Below are positions 1-7,829 of a stretch of DNA of 64,000 nt, in pieces. The translations under genes were made by a program, and so were the position numbers. Below the pieces are notes generated by a model that was given only the letters and a program-made list of their open reading frames with translations, was not told the origin of the DNA and searched no databases. Position 1 is the first letter of the stretch, and each line of letters begins with the position of its first letter. This stretch comes from Thalassospira sp. MCCC 1A01148 (GTDB taxonomy: Bacteria; Pseudomonadota; Alphaproteobacteria; Rhodospirillales; Thalassospiraceae), in contig NZ_LPVZ01000018.1 in assembly GCF_001613795.1 (NCBI RefSeq), positions 229,184 to 293,183 of the forward strand. The letters run 5' to 3'.

Positions 1-639
1 GGGCGGATTGATTTCATCGTGAGTAACGCTGCCTATGGCATTCTTGGTGCGGCTGAGGAAACCGGCATTGATCAGATGCGCCAGATTATTGATACCAACC
101 TTCTCGGATCAATTGTCCTGATTAAGGCGGCCTTGCCGCATCTGCGCGCGCAAGGGTCCGGGCGCATCATTCAGGTATCCTCCGAAGGTGGGCAGATCGC
201 CTATCCGGGCTTTAGCCTGTATCACGCGACCAAATGGGGCATTGAAGGCTTTATTGAATCAGTCGCCCAGGAAGTCGCGCCGTTTGACATCAGCTTCATG
301 ATTGTTGAGCCGGGTCCGACCCGCACATCCTTTATCAATTCTATCGTCTTTCCCGACCCGATCAGTGCCTATGACGGTACACCGGCCCATGACCTGAAAG
401 AGGCGGCCTTTGGCGGTGACTGGGTGATCAAGGGCGATCCGGCCCGGATGGTTGATGCAATGATTGTGGCTTCGGATGCACCCCAAATGCCATTTCGCCT
501 GTTGCTGGGCTCGGATGCCTATGCCGGTGTGCGCGCGGCATTGACCGAACGTCTGGCGGTGCTTGAAGCCGGCAAGGACGTCACCCTGGCAGCGGACTTT
601 ACCGAAGAAGAACTTGCCGCGATGCAGGCGACGGTTTGA
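1..639 (+). CDS. Short-chain dehydrogenase/reductase (SDR), 5' end outside window
   Basis: An NAD(P)-dependent SDR oxidoreductase, truncated by the window edge. The frame is open from base 1, so the GTG at 19 is internal and not a start. The first in-window codons read GRIDFIVSNAAYG, the strand after the Rossmann dinucleotide site, with SNAAYG in place of the family's NNAG. The active-site serine lies in VSSEGG (codons 59-64). The catalytic Tyr and Lys are in YHATK (codons 74-78). The missing part should be about 80 residues carrying the TGxxxGxG cofactor loop. The C-terminal part after the active site is of ordinary length for a classical SDR of about 280-290 residues. The substrate cannot be told. 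A strong terminator follows, so this is the last gene of its unit. Confidence 0.9.
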   Translation, partial: GRIDFIVSNAAYGILGAAEETGIDQMRQIIDTNLLGSIVLIKAALPHLRAQGSGRIIQVSSEGGQIAYPGFSLYHATKWGIEGFIESVAQEVAPFDISFMIVEPGPTRTSFINSIVFPDPISAYDGTPAHDLKEAAFGGDWVIKGDPARMVDAMIVASDAPQMPFRLLLGSDAYAGVRAALTERLAVLEAGKDVTLAADFTEEELAAMQATV

Positions 640-642
640 AAC

Positions 643-670
643 GCAAATCAAACCCCGCAAATCAAACCCC
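643..670. repeat. Perfect 14-bp tandem duplication
   Basis: The unit gcaaatcaaacccc occurs twice head to tail directly after the SDR stop codon and before the terminator. It looks like a slippage duplication in untranslated sequence. No function is evident. Confidence 0.8.
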
Positions 671-680
671 GATGCAAAAG

Positions 681-710
681 AAAACGCCGCCCGAAAACGG
701 GCGGCGTTTT
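681..710. terminator. Bidirectional intrinsic terminator
   Basis: A perfect 13-bp inverted repeat around an AAAA loop (CGCCGCCCG / CGGGCGGCG core) is flanked by A-tracts on the left and T-tracts on the right. It can therefore stop transcription from both convergent neighbours, the SDR and the aminotransferase. Confidence 0.85.
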
Positions 711-761
711 GCAGTTTGATCGACATTGAGGAGACGATCATTCAAAGCTTTTCAAGGCAGA

Positions 762-1616
762 TCAGAGTGCCATCTTGCGGTTGGCGTCGATATAGATCTC
801 CCGCAGGCGCTTGGCGACCGGGCCCGGAACGCCATCGCCAATCGGCTTGTCATCAATTTCGACAACCGGGCATACAAAGGCAGAAGCCGAGGTGGAAAAG
901 GCCTCTGCCGCATTCTGGGCTTCTTCGACCGTGAAGTGGCGTTCTTCGACTTTCAGCTGCAGCTCCTCGGCACATTTCAGAACCGATGCGCGCGTGATGC
1001 CATGCAGGATGTCGGTCGACAGTTCGCGGGTGACGATCGTGCCGTCCTTGGTGACGATATAGGCGTTGTTGCTTGAACCTTCGGTGATGTAACCATCCAG
1101 CACCATCCAGGCATCGTCCTTGCCCTGTGCGGCGACGTCGGTTTTCAGAAGCGACGCATAAAGCAGCTGGACGGTCTTGATGTCCGAGCGGCGCCAGCGG
1201 ATGTCGGGGAAGGTCATGATCTTCTGACCACGTTCAGCCAGCGGCGAATTGATCAGTGATTTGCTTTGCGTGAACATCACGATGGTCGGCGGCGTGGTTT
1301 TGGAGATCGCAAAATCACGGTCACCGGCAGAGCCACGCGATACCTGAAGGTAAATCAGGCCTTCGGTGATGTCATTGAGTTTCACCAGTTCGCGGTGCGC
1401 TTCCAGAAGCTGGTCGATATCGGGTTTGAAATCGAATTTCAGTTCCTTGAGCGAGCGTTCCAGGCGCTTCATATGACCCATGAAGTCAATCAGCTTGCCA
1501 TCAAGGACCGAGGTAACCTCATACACGCCGTCGGCGAACAGGAAGGATCGGTCAAAAATCGAAATCTTTGCTTCGGTTTCCGGCAAAAACTCGCCGTTCA
1601 CATAAACAGTGCGCAT
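762..1616 (-). CDS. dat: D-amino-acid aminotransferase-like PLP enzyme (class IV)
   Basis: A class IV fold aminotransferase of 284 residues, the usual size for D-alanine/D-amino-acid transaminases, which move an amino group from a D-amino acid to 2-oxoglutarate using pyridoxal phosphate. The N-terminus (MRTVYVNGEFLPETEAKISI) is typical. The PLP lysine is in SDIKTVQLLYASLLK. The phosphate-cup motifs EGSSNN and HGITRASVLK are present. I prefer the ATG at 1616 because AGGAAAG sits five bases upstream; a TTG at 1637 in the same frame is less likely. The family also holds branched-chain aminotransferases and aminodeoxychorismate lyase. The dat call rests on overall resemblance, not on a proven specificity residue. 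It is transcribed alone. Confidence 0.8.
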   Translation of the reverse strand: MRTVYVNGEFLPETEAKISIFDRSFLFADGVYEVTSVLDGKLIDFMGHMKRLERSLKELKFDFKPDIDQLLEAHRELVKLNDITEGLIYLQVSRGSAGDRDFAISKTTPPTIVMFTQSKSLINSPLAERGQKIMTFPDIRWRRSDIKTVQLLYASLLKTDVAAQGKDDAWMVLDGYITEGSSNNAYIVTKDGTIVTRELSTDILHGITRASVLKCAEELQLKVEERHFTVEEAQNAAEAFSTSASAFVCPVVEIDDKPIGDGVPGPVAKRLREIYIDANRKMAL

Positions 1617-2013
1617 CGTAACTTTCCTGTCTGACAAGCGGATCTTTTGCGACCCGTCTTGGGTGGATAAAGCGACGTTTCCAAAGGTCAGCCTTATAAC
1701 GGGATCTTGTGTCGATCCATGGCGACCGTGTGTTTCAACGTTTCAAGAGTCTCAAATATCACAGGCGCACGCAATCTGTCGCGCAAAAGCTCTATATCGT
1801 GCGTGGAAAAGGTGGATTGTTGCTTTTACAGGGCGTGATTATGGCTGTTGATATTCTTAATGGGCCGTAATTTCCGAAATTGTTCGAAGATTATTCGATT
1901 TAAAATTTTTCGATTTTTTGCGTTTGACCGTAACATAGGTTGAGGTTCTATCGTCCTGCTTCATGAGATCAAACGATGATGAAAAGACATCGTCAAAGGA
2001 ATGGAGCATTGTG
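1617..2013. other. Divergent intergenic region
   Basis: About 400 bp separates the divergent aminotransferase and N-acetyltransferase genes. It has a markedly AT-rich stretch (about 1880-1920) with three TTCGA motifs starting at 1883, 1894 and 1909. A possible -35 element TTGACC lies at 1924 with a weak -10 about 17-19 bp later. I see no convincing gene or stable RNA. Confidence 0.5.
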
Positions 2014-2922
2014 ATGAATAGCCACCAGCCCGTCACCCATAACGCCCTGGTCGCACCAGACCATGACGCTTTGCAAAGCCGGATCAATGCCAGTTGGGCC
2101 GCCCCGATCAAACGCCCGAAACAGGAAGTGGATCTCGATGCCTATTTTGCCCGGATCGGTTATGACGGCCCGCGCGAAGCCACACTGGAAGTTTTGCAAA
2201 CCCTGCATGCGATGCATCCGGCAACCATCCCGTTCGAAGCGATTGATGTGTTCAATGACGCGCCCATCAGCATCGATCCGGAGCGCGTCGATCAAAAGCT
2301 GATTCATGACAAACGGGGTGGCTATTGTTTTGAGCAAAACGGCCTGTTTCGCCGGGTGTTGCGCAGCCTTGGCTTTGAGGTCGAAGGTCTGGCCGGGCGG
2401 GTGTTATGGGGCTATGGCCCAAACGATATGCCCCGTCCGCGCTGTCACATGGCCAACCGGGTGATGATCGACGGCGAAGCATGGCTTGCCGATGTTGGAT
2501 TGGGTGGTTGCGTGCCGACCGGGCCGTTGTTGCTTGATGTCGAAACGCCGCAATCGACCCCGCATGACACATACCGTGTAACCAAGGGGGCACACAGCTA
2601 TCGGATTGAACTGGAACGCGATGGCGTCTGGAAGGCTGTGCACGAGGTCGATATCGCGCCGGTTCCGGATATCGATTACGAGGTGATGAACTGGTACGCA
2701 TCAGATCACCCGGACAGCGTTTTTTGCAAGACGCTTATGGTCGCACGTTCTGCCCCGTTTGCCCGCTTTACCCTGCTCAATAACCGTCTGAACATCCGGC
2801 TGGTCACCGGCGAGGAAGAACAACACACGCTCAGCGTCGGGGATATTCCCCAGACGCTTAAAGACATTTTTGGCATCGAGCCGGACCCGGCCTGGCGCTG
2901 GGCCTTTGCCAGATTGGCATAG
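2014..2922 (+). CDS. nat: Arylamine N-acetyltransferase
   Basis: A cytoplasmic enzyme that transfers acetyl from acetyl-CoA to arylamines, arylhydroxylamines or hydrazines through a cysteine thioester. The Cys-His-Asp triad is complete: Cys in RGGYCFEQNG, His in RCHMANRV and Asp in LADVGLGG. The PF00797 region begins at VDLDAYFARIGYDGP. There are about 40 residues before that, longer than the usual few. The ATG at 2014 is chosen because GGAG lies seven bases upstream; an upstream in-frame ATG at 1963 would lengthen the tail further. It stands alone and is divergent from the aminotransferase. Confidence 0.93.
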   Translation: MNSHQPVTHNALVAPDHDALQSRINASWAAPIKRPKQEVDLDAYFARIGYDGPREATLEVLQTLHAMHPATIPFEAIDVFNDAPISIDPERVDQKLIHDKRGGYCFEQNGLFRRVLRSLGFEVEGLAGRVLWGYGPNDMPRPRCHMANRVMIDGEAWLADVGLGGCVPTGPLLLDVETPQSTPHDTYRVTKGAHSYRIELERDGVWKAVHEVDIAPVPDIDYEVMNWYASDHPDSVFCKTLMVARSAPFARFTLLNNRLNIRLVTGEEEQHTLSVGDIPQTLKDIFGIEPDPAWRWAFARLA

Positions 2923-2971
2923 CGCCGGTAACTGCGAACGACTGTGCGGTGTTCGTGGTTGCCGTGTTACA

Positions 2972-3003
2972 GGTCATGGCGGGGCTGCACCCCTGTCATG
3001 GCC
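2972..3003. terminator. Hairpin between convergent genes, possible terminator
   Basis: GGTCATGgCGGGG pairs imperfectly with CCCCTGTCATGGCC around CTGCA, between two convergent genes. There is no T-run, so intrinsic termination is uncertain. Confidence 0.4.
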
Positions 3004-3022
3004 TGATTTCCTCTAGGCGCGA

Positions 3023-3781
3023 TCAGTAACGCAGCGTCAATCCATGTTTCTCTACAAGCTGGGTATAGGTGCCCGATGATTTGATCTCTGCCATGGCCTC
3101 GTTGAAGCGCTTGAGCAATACGTCATTGTTTGGAAAGGTCTTGGACGTCATTAAATGCAGGCCTGCCCCGTCAATCAATGGGGTTTCCAGCGTATAGAAG
3201 TTTGCCACTTCTTCAGGTGGGAACAATTGACGAATTTGATACCACGCGATGGTGGTTGCTGTCGGGAAAAGGTCGATGCGCCCGAGTTGAAGGCGCCTTA
3301 AGTTCTGCTCTTCGGAATGAGCATAATCGACATTAAGACCGGCTTCCTCGAACCAGCTTTCATAGTAGTAGCCATACACGCCACCTATCCGATAGCCGCG
3401 TAAGTCGGCAAGCTCGGCATAGTTATAACGTGGTTCGTTGCCGTGTTTGTCATAGGCAAAGAAATGGGAATCTTGCAAATACAGCGGATCAGAAAAGGCA
3501 AAGGTCTGCTCGCGGAGCTCGGTCTTGCGATAAGGGATAGCGCCCCACGCGTTATGGTTTTCTACTTCCTGCTGGCATCGGCGCCAGGGCATAATCTCAA
3601 AGCGGAACCTGACCCCCATTCTTGCGCCAATTTCGGTAAACAGGTTGGGCAAGAAGCTGTTCTCCACATCGTCATTGACATAGGGAGGATAAATATTTGT
3701 GGCGATCAAAAGTGATTCCTGTGCCCTTGCGACAAGTGGCAAAAGCAAGAACGTCAGAACAACAACAAGCCGGTAGAACAA
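3023..3781 (-). CDS. Orphan periplasmic solute-binding protein (SBP_bac_3 fold)
   Basis: A 252-residue exported protein of the family-3 extracellular solute-binding fold, as in polar amino-acid ABC receptors. The N-terminal 20 residues are a signal peptide ending ARA-QE. The mature part begins with the typical first strand (LLIATNIYPPYV) and later has the lobe-crossing segment (DLRGYRIGGVYGYY). No permease or ATPase gene lies nearby, so it may serve a transporter elsewhere, a signalling partner, or be a free binding protein. Two other orphan members of this fold occur in the window at 61-63 kb, but they are closer to each other than to this one. The ligand is unknown. Confidence 0.8.
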   Translation of the reverse strand: MFYRLVVVLTFLLLPLVARAQESLLIATNIYPPYVNDDVENSFLPNLFTEIGARMGVRFRFEIMPWRRCQQEVENHNAWGAIPYRKTELREQTFAFSDPLYLQDSHFFAYDKHGNEPRYNYAELADLRGYRIGGVYGYYYESWFEEAGLNVDYAHSEEQNLRRLQLGRIDLFPTATTIAWYQIRQLFPPEEVANFYTLETPLIDGAGLHLMTSKTFPNNDVLLKRFNEAMAEIKSSGTYTQLVEKHGLTLRY

Positions 3782-3846
3782 GGCCGTCTCCGATATCGGG
3801 AATGTGGCGGTGTGTTCTATATGGCTAGTTGGTCAAATTGTTAAAA

Positions 3847-3854
3847 GGGGGGGG
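3847..3854. repeat. Homopolymer of eight G
   Basis: An uninterrupted G8 tract lies between the cytochrome c stop codon and the binding-protein start, about 66 bp upstream of the latter. Such tracts can vary in length by slippage and change promoter spacing. No promoter could be placed confidently here. Confidence 0.6.
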
Positions 3855-3865
3855 CTCGCAAAGGT

Positions 3866-4252
3866 TTATTGTTTGGTGGCTTCATTCGCTTTTTGCGTGA
3901 GCTTGTCCATATAGCTCAGAAGATCGGCGATGGTTTCGGGCGTGAAGGAAAATTCCGGCATGGTCACGCTTTCATGCGAAACCGTGATGCCTTCGGCAAG
4001 GGCCTCTTCAAGGTTTTCAAGCGGCCAGCGCTGGCCAAAACTGGCAAGGGCCGGGGCATCGGTTACATTTGGATCTGGCAGGGAATCGCCTTCGAATTTG
4101 GTGTGGCAGCGCAAACAGGTCTGCTCGGCAATTGATTGGCCGCGTTCGACATTGCCATATGCCTCGCCCTTGTGCGCCATATAGTCGCTGATCCCCCACA
4201 TGCCCAAGGCGACAACACCGGTCAACAGGATGACAAGGCTGGTTTTCTGCAT
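3866..4252 (-). CDS. Small class I c-type cytochrome, exported or membrane-anchored
   Basis: A 128-residue monohaem cytochrome. Residues 1-25 form a hydrophobic signal or anchor (MQKTSLVILLTGVVALGMWG). The haem attachment motif is CLRCH, at about residues 46-50. A Met in SVTMPEFSFTPETIADLLSYM is the likely sixth haem ligand, and the following helix is the usual C-terminal helix of the fold. It should carry electrons in the periplasm. No oxidase or dehydrogenase is adjacent, so the partner is unknown. Its direction matches the binding protein downstream, but the gap and the G8 tract suggest separate control. Confidence 0.85.
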   Translation of the reverse strand: MQKTSLVILLTGVVALGMWGISDYMAHKGEAYGNVERGQSIAEQTCLRCHTKFEGDSLPDPNVTDAPALASFGQRWPLENLEEALAEGITVSHESVTMPEFSFTPETIADLLSYMDKLTQKANEATKQ

Positions 4253-4461
4253 GGAGGGCTCCCTGATGGCGATTTTGAATCTGTTCTAATCGCCGGTATA
4301 GCAAGCCAAGGTAACGAATTTCCTAAGGCCTTTTTGGGCCAAATCATCCAGTCGGCGCCTTCGTGCAAGATCACGCAACGGCGCGTTTGCCCGCAATGCA
4401 GACTTTGTCGCAGCGAAGAAATGACAGGATGTCGACTTTAAAAAAGCAACCAAGGCAACCG

Positions 4462-5625
4462 TTAGCTGCCATCCGCTGTGCGAAACACCGTCAGGCCATT
4501 GACCACAACCCGGCCATCGGGTAGCAGTTGGCCATCATATTCGGTCGTGCCTTGCGGGCCGGGGCGTCCGGCGGCAAGTCCATTAACGGCAAATGGCACA
4601 AGTGCGCCCAGAAGCGTCGGGCTGTCAGGGGTGCCAAGCAAATCAACAAGCTTGTCCTGGCCCAGAAGCCGGAAGTCAAAATCACCGGTGAAGCCATAGC
4701 GTGCGGCGGCCTGTGCCAGGAACTCGCCAGATCCGAGTGCTTCGAGGCCACGGGATTCAACATAGAATTCGTCAACTTTGACCGGCGCGCCGTTCTGGGC
4801 TGCCTTTTTCCACAGCGCATCGCCGATTTGGCGGCGGGCAAAGCGCGGGGCGGTTCCTGTCAGGATGTCGTGGAAGCCCTTTTCAATGATTGGCTGGGCG
4901 TCTGACCATGGAAGTCCGTCGCTGCTGGTTTTTACCCGCACCGTGCGCGGCTGCAGAAGGCTTGGCAGCCACAAACCATCATGGGCGTAATCAAGTCGGG
5001 TGTTGCCGTCCTCACCGGGATACAGCGTGAAATTGGTCGATTTGATCGAGCCGCGTTTTTCCCGGTTTGGTCCGGTCCATTCGGCCGCCTGCCAGGCAAT
5101 ACGCGCCATTTCAGGCAGCCATTGGATGATCAGGCCGTTCATCATCCAGTGCTTGCGCGAGACGGGTTCTTCGCCAACCAGAAAATCGGCGAAGCCGTCA
5201 AAGGTGACAGGCACATTGCGCGCTGTATCCCAGCGCAGATACCCGCCGGCATTGCGGAGCGTCAGTTCGCGCTGGTCGCTGGTTGCTTCGGCCAGCATCC
5301 TGGCCTGTTCTGGCAGTTTGACGTCAAGGTCAACCTGATCTGAATTGTCGGTATCGCGCACAGAAACCAGAACATCATCCATCACCAGCTGGCGCGGGGT
5401 GGAATAACCGTTGAGATCAAGGGAAATAGCATCATATACGAGCTCAACCGCGTTCCCGTCAATCGTACGTGCATCGACCTCGGTCGCGGAAATGCCTGAT
5501 TGCATCAGGATCGCATCGACGGCAGTGCGGGCATCCTCGATGGAAATTGCCTGTGCACGGGTCGCAAGACTTGCAATGGAAATCGCAAGAACGCCAAAGC
5601 CGGTAAGTGCCTTTCGCAACTGCAT
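4462..5625 (-). CDS. Uncharacterised exported protein
   Basis: 387 residues. I do not recognise the family. Residues 1-26 are a good Sec signal peptide ending at TRAQA. The rest is soluble and rich in acidic and beta-forming segments with no membrane span, and only one or two weak internal similarities. A C-terminal segment reads like an outer beta-domain (TTEYDGQLLPDGRVVVNGL). There is no cysteine pair or catalytic motif I can name. It may belong to one of the alphaproteobacterial periplasmic DUFs with lipid-binding-like folds (DUF2125 or DUF945 style), but that is a guess from general character. It is transcribed alone. Confidence 0.65.
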   Translation of the reverse strand: MQLRKALTGFGVLAISIASLATRAQAISIEDARTAVDAILMQSGISATEVDARTIDGNAVELVYDAISLDLNGYSTPRQLVMDDVLVSVRDTDNSDQVDLDVKLPEQARMLAEATSDQRELTLRNAGGYLRWDTARNVPVTFDGFADFLVGEEPVSRKHWMMNGLIIQWLPEMARIAWQAAEWTGPNREKRGSIKSTNFTLYPGEDGNTRLDYAHDGLWLPSLLQPRTVRVKTSSDGLPWSDAQPIIEKGFHDILTGTAPRFARRQIGDALWKKAAQNGAPVKVDEFYVESRGLEALGSGEFLAQAAARYGFTGDFDFRLLGQDKLVDLLGTPDSPTLLGALVPFAVNGLAAGRPGPQGTTEYDGQLLPDGRVVVNGLTVFRTADGS

Positions 5626-5779
5626 GACGGGGTCCTTTTACGTGACGTGATGTGCAGTTCTGCGTCGCCATCATGGCAACACGTCCCAGAGTCTATCGCA
5701 AATTTGGTAATGTTAGGGCAAAATCAACTTGATCTGACGCGGGGCACTTGTTTCGAGCAGGCGCTGTGTTTCATCACAA

Positions 5780-5797
5780 CTGACAGGATGCTGTCAG
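5780..5797. promoter_or_regulatory. Inverted repeat upstream of the exported-protein gene
   Basis: CTGACAG-gatg-CTGTCAG, a perfect 7-bp inverted repeat, lies between the tetR stop and the start of the exported protein. It could be an operator or a weak hairpin. There is no T-run for a terminator. Confidence 0.35.
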
Positions 5798-5844
5798 GAG
5801 GGTGGCGTTATTAGTGCCTGACGTTACTCGGAAACAAGCGGAGG

Positions 5845-6513
5845 TTAACTGCCACAGCCGAACATTTCGCGCGTTTCGGGTGTTGCGATGCCACACAGGA
5901 AGGTTTCAACGGCACGCGATACACGTGCGCTGATCTGCTGATCTGTCATCGGGGGGCGCGGGTTGTGTTTCATGATGCGCGATTGCCAGTCGCCGATAAT
6001 CATCGATTCAAACATCTCTGCCGAATGGTCCGGGTCTTCAATTTTAATCCGGCCGAGTTTCTGTTGCCGCGAAAGATAGTCTGCAAGGTGTTTGCGTGTG
6101 CTGTCGGGACCGACTTCAAAGAACTTCTCTATCAGGGGTAGAAAATGCTGTCCTTCGGAATACAGAATTTGGGTGAAGCGGGCGACTTCCTCGGTTACAA
6201 TCTTCTGGGCCAGTTTCGTGCCGAAGTCCGTCAGGGCATCACGGGGAGGGAGGTCGGTTTCCAGCGAAATATGCAGTTCGGCGGAGAATTCCTTGCAGCG
6301 CTCGGTCATGACAGCGGCAAGCAAGCCATCCTTTCCGCCGAAAGCTTCGTAAAGGGTTGTGCGCGACCCGCCCGATTGAGAGATGACGTCGTTCAGGGTG
6401 ACACCGGCAAAGCCACGTTCAAGCAATAACGCCCATGCAGCATCCATCATTGCGCGACGGCGTGCTGTACCGCGAGCGTGTTGTTTTTCATGCTTTTCTG
6501 GCGTTTCGCTCAT
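5845..6513 (-). CDS. TetR/AcrR-family repressor of the adjacent RND pump
   Basis: 222 residues from the ATG at 6513 (MSETPEKHEK). An upstream in-frame ATG at 6585 overlaps the operator and is less likely. The TetR helix-turn-helix is at about residues 18-64 (RAMMDAAWALLLERGFAGVTLNDVISQ, then SGGSRTTLYEAFGGKDGLL). The C-terminal ligand domain resembles AcrR/AefR-type regulators. It is divergent from the efflux operon with a perfect palindrome between them, the classic arrangement for local repression of pump genes relieved by a toxic ligand. The ligand cannot be read from sequence. Confidence 0.88.
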   Translation of the reverse strand: MSETPEKHEKQHARGTARRRAMMDAAWALLLERGFAGVTLNDVISQSGGSRTTLYEAFGGKDGLLAAVMTERCKEFSAELHISLETDLPPRDALTDFGTKLAQKIVTEEVARFTQILYSEGQHFLPLIEKFFEVGPDSTRKHLADYLSRQQKLGRIKIEDPDHSAEMFESMIIGDWQSRIMKHNPRPPMTDQQISARVSRAVETFLCGIATPETREMFGCGS

Positions 6514-6563
6514 CTTTGTCAGTTCTGCTGTTATTGGGTCTTGATCGTGCAGTGCACAAAGTG

Positions 6564-6580
6564 TACTGTACCGTACAGTA
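6564..6580. promoter_or_regulatory. Palindromic operator between tetR and the RND operon
   Basis: TACTGTAC-c-GTACAGTA is a perfect 8-bp inverted repeat with a single central base, placed in the divergent promoter region. A second short palindrome, ATTCATGAAT, follows at 6580-6589. Size, symmetry and position fit a TetR-family operator controlling both directions. Confidence 0.75.
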
Positions 6581-6651
6581 TTCATGAATGCAATGGCAAA
6601 GCGTCCACCACATTGCTTTGCAGGGACTTAGAAGGAATAAGCATTTTGTCC

Positions 6652-7818
6652 ATGCGATCTAGTTTGAAATTCGCTGGTTTGGCAGCGCTTGTCGTGCTTG
6701 TAGCAGCCTGCAGCGAACAGAATGAAGGCGGCGGGCAGCAAGCCAACGCCCAGCAGCAACCGCAGGCGACGCCGGTCGGCACTGTCACGCTGAACGCCCA
6801 GACGGTTGGCCTGGTTGAAGAAATGCCGGGCCGTACTGTGGCCTTCCGCCAAGCAGACATTCGCCCCCAGGTCGACGGTATTATCAAGGAACGCAACTTC
6901 ACCGAGGGTGCGTTTGTTGAGGCCGGTCAGCAGCTTTATATGATTGATCAGGAAGTTTATCTGGCGCGTGTTGATGCCGCCCAGGCCGAACTGACCCGCC
7001 AGCGCGCCACCCTTGATCAGACGACCAAGACGCGTTCGCGCTATGACCCGCTGATCAAGTCACAGGCTGTCAGCCAGCAAACCTATGACGATGCGGTGGC
7101 GGCCGAAGCACAGGCCAAGGCCGCTGTGGCCGCTGCGCGTGCGGAACTGGAACAGGCCCGTATTGATCTGGCCTATACCACGGTCACCGCACCGATTTCC
7201 GGTCAGATCAGCTCGTCTGATTATTCCGAAGGTGCGCTTGTGACTGCCAATCAGTCGGCAAAACTGACCACGATTACCCAGCTTGACCCGATCTATGTCG
7301 ATGTGACGCAGGCCGGTGGCCGGTTGCTCAAGATCAAGCAGGCAATTCAGAACGGCCGGATCAAGGGCGTTACCGAAGGCCAGATCGAGGTCAACCTGAT
7401 CATTGATGCGACCGGTGCGGAATACCCGCACACAGGCACCTTGCAGTTCTCGGACGTTACTGTGAACGAAACCACCGGTACGGTGCGTTTGCGTGCAGTC
7501 TTCCCGAACCCGGATGGAACCCTTCTGCCGGGCATGTTTGTGCGCGGTCAGGTCCGTCAGGGGCACCTTGAAGGCGCGTTCCTTGTGCCGCAGAAAGCGG
7601 TCATGCGCCGCCCGGATGGCTCGGCTTATGCCTATGTTGTCGAGGATGGCAAGGTCGCGTCCAAGGATCTGACGATTGAACAGTCGCAGGGGCAGGATTG
7701 GCTGGTGACGGCTGGTCTTGAAGATGGCGCGCAAGTCATTGTTGATGGCATCCAGCGCATCGGACCGGGTGCACCTGTTACGCCGCAGCCTGTTGAAACC
7801 GCCAAAGCCGCCGAATAA
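6652..7818 (+). CDS. RND efflux periplasmic adaptor lipoprotein (AcrA/MexA type)
   Basis: 388 residues. A lipoprotein signal runs to the lipobox VAAC with the lipidated Cys at residue 20, so the protein is anchored to the periplasmic face of the inner membrane. Then come the membrane-fusion domains: the lipoyl half ([23 protein letters not shown]), a coiled-coil hairpin rich in Ala/Gln (about residues 105-170), the second lipoyl half ([13 protein letters not shown]) and beta-barrel and membrane-proximal domains. It bridges the pump to an outer-membrane channel. The ATG at 6652 follows AGAAGGA at a longish distance; an in-frame TTG at 6646 would have better spacing. The pump gene begins 11 bases after the stop. 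Confidence 0.95.
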   Translation: MRSSLKFAGLAALVVLVAACSEQNEGGGQQANAQQQPQATPVGTVTLNAQTVGLVEEMPGRTVAFRQADIRPQVDGIIKERNFTEGAFVEAGQQLYMIDQEVYLARVDAAQAELTRQRATLDQTTKTRSRYDPLIKSQAVSQQTYDDAVAAEAQAKAAVAAARAELEQARIDLAYTTVTAPISGQISSSDYSEGALVTANQSAKLTTITQLDPIYVDVTQAGGRLLKIKQAIQNGRIKGVTEGQIEVNLIIDATGAEYPHTGTLQFSDVTVNETTGTVRLRAVFPNPDGTLLPGMFVRGQVRQGHLEGAFLVPQKAVMRRPDGSAYAYVVEDGKVASKDLTIEQSQGQDWLVTAGLEDGAQVIVDGIQRIGPGAPVTPQPVETAKAAE

Positions 7819-7829
7819 GGACTTATTCA

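Noticed and set aside
3825..3845. RutR box near TTGGTCAAATTG
   Set aside because: Only one half-site (TGGTCAA) is present; the other arm does not match.
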